Shown here one piece after another: positions 56,860 to 64,000 of a DNA stretch of 64,000 nt. Origin of the DNA: Cenococcum geophilum 1.58 (taxonomy: Eukaryota; Ascomycota; Dothideomycetes; Gloniales; Gloniaceae). The position numbers were made by a program, and so were the translations under genes. The stretch is from contig KV748180.1 in the NCBI GenBank assembly GCA_001692895.1, positions 4,431,805 to 4,495,804 of the forward strand, written 5' to 3'. Numbering within the stretch: position 1 is the first letter of the stretch; each line of letters begins with the position of its first letter. The notes below the pieces were generated by a model. That model was given only the letters and a program-made list of their open reading frames with translations, ran no database searches and was not told where the DNA came from.

Positions 56860-57488
56860 TATGTGTTACGTAATTATATTATAAACGTTATAACATATTT
56901 TAAGTCTTTTTTAATTTTAAGCTTCCTACTATTATATTTCGTATATTTATATTAGGTGGTAGTTATTTATCTTTATATTGTGTTTATTTAGCTAAAGTAG
57001 GCTATAACGGATAGTCTTTATAGAATTCTTTTACTAGGGAGGGCGCGTTGGTCTTAATCTAGTTATAGGTTTCCTAAGTTTATATTTTATATCCTTCCTA
57101 CTTAATAAGAAGTTTAAATTATTTAGATTGTGTTTTCTATTGCATATTATTAATTAAGTTAATAAAGTAAGAACTGTTACCGTTATTAACAATTATAGGA
57201 GGTAGCGGTAGCACTTTATAAGTTATAGGTTTACCTTTTAAAGGTTATAGCAAGTTTATATAAAACGTTAGATATATTTTTATCTTAGTTAGTAGTTTAA
57301 GCTTATAAGTGTACGGGCTTAGTTTCTTCTTAATTTAGTATAGGCCCGTAAACTTCTAGTCTAGTTTCTTTAAGGGTTATTAAGTCTTTAGGTTTTATGT
57401 ATTTAGGTAAACTATATTACCTTTTTTAAAGTCCTACGTGGGAGCTTATCCTTTATTTATATGCTATTTCTATACCGTTTAAGCGTAC
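56860..57488 (-). pseudogene. Gypsy-C integrase C-terminus relic
   Basis: The minus strand reads DFKKGNIVYLNT, then a KLD-type segment, KFTGLY and IKKKLSPYT (about 57440-57300), matching the 'FKVGDxVWL ... GPYxI' tail of Gypsy integrases. The rest of pol is cut off by Gypsy-B. It is RIPed (GD changed to GN, W codons to stops). Confidence 0.7.
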
Positions 57489-57675
57489 TGTCACAGTGCT
57501 GCAATGAAGTAGACTAAATAACTACGTTGTGGTATAAAGAGGGAAAGAAGGTAGAAAGGGGGTATTGTATATAAATAGTAGGGCCGGCCGCCAAGTCACT
57601 AGTAATGGGCTAGCTAACAGTAGGAAATAGTATAAAACAGTATGAAACAGTATACGTCAGGTCAGTGCCGTGACA
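57489..57675 (-). repeat. Gypsy-B 3' LTR
   Basis: 187 bp, TGTCACAGTGCTGCAATGAA to GTGCCGTGACA, with an inverted TGTCAC/GTGACA border. Compared with Gypsy-A's LTR, nearly all differences are G/C here against A/T there. Confidence 0.93.
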
Positions 57676-57797
57676 GTACTCCTCTCCTTTAGATGGTTTG
57701 GTCCCTAAACCAAATAGATAACTTAAAAATAGGTAGTGTATAGGGTTGCCTATTTTTTACCGCAAAGATATTAGCTCTGCTTACCGCCCTTAACTAA

Positions 57798-57954
57798 GCC
57801 AATAGCGATTTTCTATACCGGGCATGGAAAATCCTAATTGGTTAGTTTAGTAAGTAAGGTTAGTAGAACTCCATACCGCCACCCAAATTGATCTGCGTGG
57901 CATTTCTTGGCAGGAATTTGGCTAATTAGATAACTTTAACCGCTGGTTAAAGTT
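57798..57954. repeat. Paired palindrome module, copy 4 (Gypsy-B 3' region)
   Basis: GCCAATAGCGATTTTC-TATACCGGGCATG-GAAAATCCTAATTGG, then AACTTTAACCGCTGGTTAAAGTT (57932-57954); the least mutated copy. Confidence 0.85.
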
Positions 57955-57989
57955 CTATAACATCTTAACTACTACAAATTTTAATACGG

Positions 57990-60900
57990 TGGTTAGCCGT
58001 AACCTTAGCGTAACTTTTTCTTATCTTATACCTAGTCTAGGGGTCTTGGCTTTTTAGGGTGTTGCTTATAAAAGCGCTGTATAGCTTATTCGTAACCCTT
58101 TAGGTCTTCCTCTAGCTGCTAGGTTATATCCTTGTAATATTTCTATTTAATCTTATAAGTTAGGCCTTAGGGGTCTTTATTATATATATTAAGGATTTTC
58201 TTAAACTCCTATTTGTCTTCTATATTGCCGTTATTATCTCTCTCTACTACTCGTCCTTATATATTACGGCGTTCTATAGTATTAATATTTGCTTAGCTAG
58301 GGATCTCTTTAGTAGCCTAGAGGCGGACCTTAGATATATAAAAGGATTTGTTTACTTGGATATAGTCTAGGAGGTCTATTATAACTACCCCTTAGTATAC
58401 TGCGAGTATGGGGTACAGGCCGTCCTATTTGTCGTCCTATTTCTTCTTAGGTTTATTTATCTTTATATTTTTTAAGCTAACTATAACTATATCGCCTTTG
58501 TAGAATAACGCGCTCTTATCCCTACGGGTATTAGCATTGTCTTTATAGCGTTACTATAAAATCTAGGCTAGGGCTTTAAGCTATATTAATATCCGCTTAA
58601 AGCGGTTGGCTATAGAGTCTATGCGGAAGAACTCCTTCTTTGCTTATACTGATAGTGTTAATAAGTAGGGGCTAGCAGGCTTAATTCTAAGGCGAGGGTT
58701 AAAGCTATAGTTTGTAAAGAATGGGGAGATACCTATGCTCTTATTAACTTGGTTATTTGTAGTAAACTTAGTAAGTAGTAGGTAGTTAACCTAATTGTCC
58801 TATATAAAGCTAACAAAAGCGCGGAGGTATTTATTTATGGCAGCGTTAATAATTTCCGTTTAGCCGTCTATTTCTAAGTATTAGGCTAAGCTTAGTTACA
58901 AGGTTATTTTAAGGCGTTTACTTAATTATTACTAGAAGTTGCTGATAAATTATATGCCGTAATTGGAGATAATTGTGCTTAGTATACTGTGGAGCTTATA
59001 CACGTTATTAATAAAGCTATTAACTAGCTCCTTTGTTAAGAGTCCTATTACTAGAATAAGGTGTCGCATTTTAATTAGGCGGTCTATAATAATAAGGATA
59101 TATTTATATACCTTACCGTAGCGTTAGTATACTAGCAGCGTTATAATATAGTTAATTAAGATATTAGTTTATAGGCAGGCGGGTAATTTTAGTAGCTTTA
59201 GGAAACTAGGTGGGGTAGAACGGGGGGTCTTAGTGCGAAAGTATAGGGTATAGTCTTTAATAAAGGTAGCTATAAACTAGGAGATTCCTAGCCACTAGTA
59301 TATTTAGTTTAAAAGGTTAAAAGTCTTAACCCGGCTAGGGTAACTAGCGGGGCCGTTGCTATAAGAGCGATAGGTAACTTCTAGGCGGAGGTCTAAGGCG
59401 TTAGGGATAAAGAGATATTAGTAAAAGTAGATCTGTCCGTTAATAATACTATATTCTAACTTGTTATAATAAAGTAATTTTCTAATCTTCTTTAGCTAAC
59501 GGCGAGCTTTCCAATTACGTAGGGCCGCTACTATATCTCTTATAAGTTTGTTCTCCTAGTATCCTAGCTAAATTAACTTATTTAGTAACTTTTTGGCTAT
59601 TTTACGTTCTAGAGCGGCTATAAACTCTGTGTTGTTAAAGTTACGGGACTTATATAGTAATTCTTTTAAGATTATAGGGTTAACTTTCTGGGGCGGTATA
59701 ATGACTTAGGCTTAGTAGCGGAGGTGTTTATTATTGGCGTCCTTAGGCCTTATTCCTAGTAGCTAGCTTAGGGTATTAGGGAGCGTAGCTTTGCTACTAG
59801 GTCTGTATATAATTATAAAGTTAAACTATAAAAGGAACTCTGCCTACTANACTTNGNNNTANTTTAGCTNCTTAGTAGTTATAAACGTNTATAGGTTNTT
59901 ATAGTCNGTAATAATTTTAAACGGCTCCTTAGTCCCTTATAGCTTAGGACGCTATTCCTCTAAAGCCTTAATAATAGCTAAGAGTTCTTTATTATAGATC
60001 TTATAGTTATACTCTAGCGTAAAGTGCTTTGCGGAGAAGAATACAACTAGTCTTAATTTTCCGTTATTATTATACTAGGAAAGGACTCTGCTAGAAGCCT
60101 AATTTAATACGTTTATCTTTACCACTGTTTTCTTTATATAGTTATAGTATGCTAGTACTAGTGCTAAAGTAAAGGCTCCCTTAAGGGCCTTAAATAATTT
60201 AGCTTATTTTGGTCCCTATAGCCATCTAATATCCTTCTTTAGAAGTTTTATTATAGGTATAGTGATAGCAGAGTAGCCTTAGATAAATTGTTAGTAGAAG
60301 TTCGCGAAGCCGAAAAATTGTTGTAGTTCTTTAATTAATGTTAGGTCCTTTTATTCCTATAAGGCCTATACCTTCTTAGGGTCCATAGTTATGCCATTAG
60401 TTAAGATAATTAAGCCGAGGTATTTTGTTTTAGTAGAGTAGAACTTAGACTTATTAATATTAATCTAAAGTCTAGTATTACTAAGTCTTTAGATAACTTT
60501 GTTTATATACTTAGTATACTTAGCGTGTATTTTAGAAAAGATAAGGACGTCGTTAAGGTAGGCAGTATAGTAGTTATTAAGGGCGTTGTGTAGAATATAG
60601 TTAATATAGTTTTAGAATATAGTGGGTGTGTTATAGAGGCCGAATAGTATAACTAGTATCTTATAGAGTCCGAACTGGGTAATAAATGCTATAAGCTACT
60701 TATGGCCCTTTATAATCTAGATCTAGTTAAACGCAGTAATTATATTAAGTTTAGTAAAGTACTTAGCACTATAAAGTGCGTTAAGTGTCTTGTAGATTAG
60801 TAGCAGTGGGTACTAATTCTTAATAGTGACTATATTTAAGCCTTGGTAGTTATAGTAGATTTATATACTGCTGCTAGGCTTAGTAGTAAGGAGGAGTAAT

Positions 60901-63900
60901 ACAGTAGCTAGTAAGGTTAATTTGCGGATAAAACCCCTATCTAGCATCTTATTAATCTACTTCTTTATACACCTAAGTTTAGTAGGTAAGAGTGGTCTAT
61001 TTTTATAGTACGGGGCCTAGTTTCTAGGGATAATCTTAATTTTATAGTCCTATGGTTAGTAAGGGGGCAGCTTATCTGCGTTCTTAGGGAGGAAGTGCTT
61101 AATATATTTACGGAACTCCTTTAGTAGGTGTTATAGAATGTCTTCGCGGGTTAATCCTAGTTTGCCTTTTAGGAATTTTTTAATATTAGTGTCGACTATC
61201 TTCCAACGTAAAAGCTTGGGTTTAGTTTTTAGATTTATTTTAAGAAAGTTGTAGAAATAGGGGGGGAGCACTTTATAGGCTTCCTTTATTGTATAGTTGC
61301 CTTTTACTAGCCAGCGGAAAGACCTTTCTAATAGGTTTGGTACTTCTATTAGGCCTATAGGCAGCTCTTTAAGTAGCTGTTAGTGCTTATCTTATTTAAC
61401 TAGTTCTACTAGCTCCGCTATATAGATTCTTATTACCTTTACGTTTTTTTATTTATAGAACTAGGTGAAATTAATAGTATAGGTGTATTTAATATTGTTC
61501 AGTTTAGGGCGTATTTAGTTCTTTAGTGCTATAGCTAGGCTAATATAGCTTAGTTGGCCTAGGGGGGCGGAAATAAGGCGGTGGCCCTATATGGTACGCG
61601 TAGGAGATGGGTATAAGGTTAGGTATTACGGTGGCGCGGTTTCTATTATTTAGGTCTTAGTAGTTCTATAGCCAGTCCTTACTATAACGCGAGCTGTAGT
61701 ATGTGTATATAGCATATAACTTAGTTTTAGGTATTAGGCTAGGCGGCTGGGGTTTAAATAGTGCCTAGGTTAGGGTTAGATTCTTAATAATAGCGGCGCA
61801 AAGCGGACCTTCTTCTTTGGTCTTAGCAGGGCTGGCTAGCCTATTGTTTTGGTCTTAAGTGTTAGGGTAGTCCAGTCTTCTACTATCTTGTTTCTTTATA
61901 GCTATATAGGCTCCCCTTTATTAGGAACGTCTTCTACTATTAGGGCTTTATATATAGTTCTAGGCACTAGGGTTAGTAGTGCTAAGTATCTATATAGGGC
62001 GTCCCTACTACCGTTAGTTATTCCCTACGGGAGGTAGTGTCTAGAGTAATAGTCTAAGTTAAAGCGGATTTTAAGTTTCCTAAAGCTAGAACGGGGCTTA
62101 TACTTCTGAAGCTAAGGCATACCTAGAATAATTAGGGTAGTAGGTAAGAGTTTAGTAACGAAAAAGAGTATGGCTTTAGTATAGAGGCTAATTAACATTT
62201 AGGTGGTGAAGTAGTCCGTAATAAGTGAAGTTAGGATGCCGTTTATAAGGCGTAGTAGCCTAGGTACTAGCAGCTTCTTAGTTATAACGTTATACTTTCT
62301 TATAATAGACTCTGCGTCGGTAAATGCTATTATAGTACTACTAGAGTCCACTAGGCTTACTATATTAATATAAACTTAGGGGTATAGGTTACGTAATGAG
62401 GAGAGTTAGGTTTAAATAAGGATTAATTTCTTATTACTATTTGCTAATCTAAGATTAAGTAGTAGCTTACTAATAGAAAGGACTAATTGATTTAGTAATA
62501 GGGACCTAATCTTCTTATCTTCCTCCTTATATAGTTTAGACCCTTAGACGCGACTTAGTTTAAGGGTTTACCTTTTAATAACTAGGGTATAGGGCTATCT
62601 TGGCGGGGCAGTCTAGTATCTATTTAGCTGGCGGTATTAGTCTTAGTCTTAGTTGGGGTATAGGAAGATAATACCTTACTAACGACGTAGCCGTATTCGT
62701 ATTCGCTAGCGCGGAGTCGCTAATACTAAGTGTTGTTAATGGGTTAGGCTCCTATATAGGGTATAGTTTAGAGTAACTAAGCTATAGGGTTAAAGGGGGG
62801 GGGTTGTCTACTGTGGCTATAATAGGCTCCATGGTTACCGCGTTTATAATAGACTCTATAGTTACCGTATCCGCGGTTATTAGTTCGCGTTATTTAATAG
62901 GGTGGTATTAGGACTAAATTTACTGTCTTAGCGGGGTTATAGGCGTCCTTTTAGTGGCTAAGCAGGCTATAGGCAAGGTATAGTCTATTATTAACGCGGC
63001 GCTTATACTCCGTATCTAAGATTCTATTAAGGTCTATAGGTTCTCTAGTTACTGCTAGGGTTAGGGTCGATATAGGGGTAGGGGCTTAGGTAGGTAGGCA
63101 GTAGTTAGCGTTCTTTTTAAGGTTAACTCGGTATATATAGTTCGCGAGGTTCTTAACAAACATATCTATCTATTTACTCCAACCTGTATAGTTACTATTA
63201 TTAATTTTATAGGTAAGTCTAAGTACTAGCTCTTCTATCTTTAAAGAAATAAACTTTTAAAGTAGGTCCACCTTCTATTTATTTATCTTCTTAGCGTAGA
63301 CTATTAGCTTATTAAGCTCTCCCTTCTAGGACTAGTAATTACGCTCGCCCTAGGGGAAATAGTTAAGCTTATTCTTTGCAACCTGGGTTATATTAAAGAC
63401 CTTATAGTGGATAGTAAGGTCTTTAAGTATATCTTCCTTAGTAGGCCATTTCCACGCAGATGTGTTGTTTAGGTTCTTATATATAAGCTTTAAGCCCTAC
63501 TTAATAAACTTATAGGCCTTATCCTCTAGTATATCTAAGATATAAAGGATTTAGGACTAAACTATATTAAAGTAATCCTAGTCCTAGTTAAAGACTCCCT
63601 TAATCTTAATATGCTAGGTTTTAAAATTAGCTTATTATTCTAGTAGGGTACCTTTTCCGCTAAATATTGGCGGGTTTTTAGATCTCCGTTTTATCTGCTA
63701 GGTTACTACTGTTATTATAGGGGTTAATTGTTTTAAAATGGCGATAGTCTCTACCTAGGAGTTAATAGTTCCTATTTAAGAAGCGATAAGGGCACTAAGG
63801 TTTTTGTTAGCTTTCTTGTTGGCGGTGTTTGTGTTATATATATACTATAGTCCTACTTTAATGTTATTAAGGAACTTGTTAGTATAGTTAATAAGGGTAA

Positions 63901-64000
63901 GGTAAGCTTTGCTGGGCTTAAAGATCTTAGGGTATGGTAGGGAGCGGCGGATTATCCACGTGATATTGGGGTATATTTCTGTAAAGAGGTCTGCAAAAAC
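57990..64000 (-). pseudogene. Gypsy-B gag-pol relic
   Basis: C-terminus at the left. Integrase spans about 57990-59600. The RT catalytic box reads YLND (60549-60560; first Asp lost) and continues to about 61450. Protease is at about 62360-62320 as SLVDSSSTIIAFTDAES (DSG changed to DSS). Gag fills about 62900-64000 and is nearly free of stops over long stretches: PPIFSGKGTLLE (about 63680-63640), AYKFIKQGLKLIYKNL-like, NTSAWKWPTKEDILKDLTIH (about 63470-63410), KINNSNYTGWSK. The gag N-terminus and start codon lie outside the window. Mutations are mostly TAG stops at Gln/Trp codons. Confidence 0.88.

Larger units (their letters stand above)
55994..57488 (-). mobile_element. Gypsy-C: 3' end of a third Ty3/Gypsy element
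   Basis: The 3' LTR (about 55994-56588), polypurine tract (coding strand AAAAAGGGGGG, 56589-56599), palindrome module and integrase C-terminus are cut at 57489 by the Gypsy-B LTR. It is inserted in Gypsy-A. The remaining part should follow Gypsy-B outside the window. Confidence 0.7.
57489..64000 (-). mobile_element. Gypsy-B: Ty3/Gypsy element, 3' LTR to gag, running off the window
   Basis: Sister copy of Gypsy-A, entering with its 3' LTR and continuing through integrase, RT, RNase H, protease and gag to the window edge; the 5' LTR is beyond 64000. Less mutated than A (RT box YLND against YFNN). Unresolved bases (N) lie at about 59850-59907. The 61849-62037 open frame on the + strand is a shadow of this element. 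Confidence 0.9.

Noticed and set aside
61849-62037. + strand open frame
   Set aside because: It is antisense to the Gypsy-B polyprotein.
1-64000. CRISPR arrays, tRNA/rRNA genes, bacterial operons or viral cassettes
   Set aside because: No regularly spaced repeats with unique spacers, no cloverleaf or rRNA-like stretch, and no intact gene clusters; tRNA-like signals are only primer-site complements.

Overview
This window looks like an AT-rich, gene-poor block from a filamentous ascomycete (Pezizomycotina) genome. It is a graveyard of nested transposable elements eroded by what looks like repeat-induced point mutation (RIP). Almost every recognisable reading frame is broken by TAG/TAA codons at sites where the family has Gln or Trp. 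Catalytic Asp/Gly/Cys codons carry G-to-A changes (YVDD to YVNN, YLDD to YLNN or YFNN, CYNC to YYNY). Paired repeats differ almost only by transitions. I see no intact gene, rRNA, tRNA, CRISPR or operon. The track of open frames is mostly noise; the real signal comes from reading through the RIP stops.

Left part (1-17084). A possible 3' LTR end (about 58-337) is followed by a Tad1-like LINE relic (about 640-4326, RT + RNase H + poly-A). Next is a convergent pair of broken genes: a large unrecognised protein (4385-7875, + strand, split by a solo LTR) and a RecQ-type DEAD helicase (about 10860-8300, - strand) resembling fungal telomere-linked helicases. Beyond it are direct repeats, a piggyBac element (11621-14216) with a MULE-like MITE in its end, a minisatellite, and a Tc1/mariner element (14429-16448) with 72-bp terminal repeats.

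Middle (17085-43983). A host ORF of unknown family has been hit repeatedly. Copia-1 (17085-25061, - strand, TSD ATAGG) lies just upstream. It contains a 150-bp MITE and an internally deleted LINE (22081-24257, 13-bp TSD). Gypsy-1 (25507-42709, + strand chromovirus, TSD ACTCT) splits the ORF in frame. Gypsy-1 holds a solo LTR (27904-28089, TSD TAAAG) and Gypsy-2 (29043-38035, - strand, TSD CTAAT). Gypsy-2 holds a Tc1-like element (about 32054-33426). Both Gypsy elements have about 2 kb between integrase and 3' LTR that reads best as a long antisense ORF.

Right part (43984-64000). Copia-2 (+) is cut at 47934 by Gypsy-A (-). Gypsy-A carries a complete Fot1/pogo element (52290-55106) and is cut at 55994 by Gypsy-C (-). 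Gypsy-C is cut at 57489 by Gypsy-B (-), a less mutated sister of A that runs off the window. This nesting explains why none of these four shows its right-hand LTR here.

Most interesting for follow-up: the helicase plus unknown-ORF pair; the antisense ORFs of the two Gypsy elements; a paired palindrome module present four times; the half-tRNA-Met primer site shared by both Copia elements; and the A/B pair as a record of the mutation process. All boundaries given with TSDs were read directly; coding-frame ends in RIPed relics are approximate.
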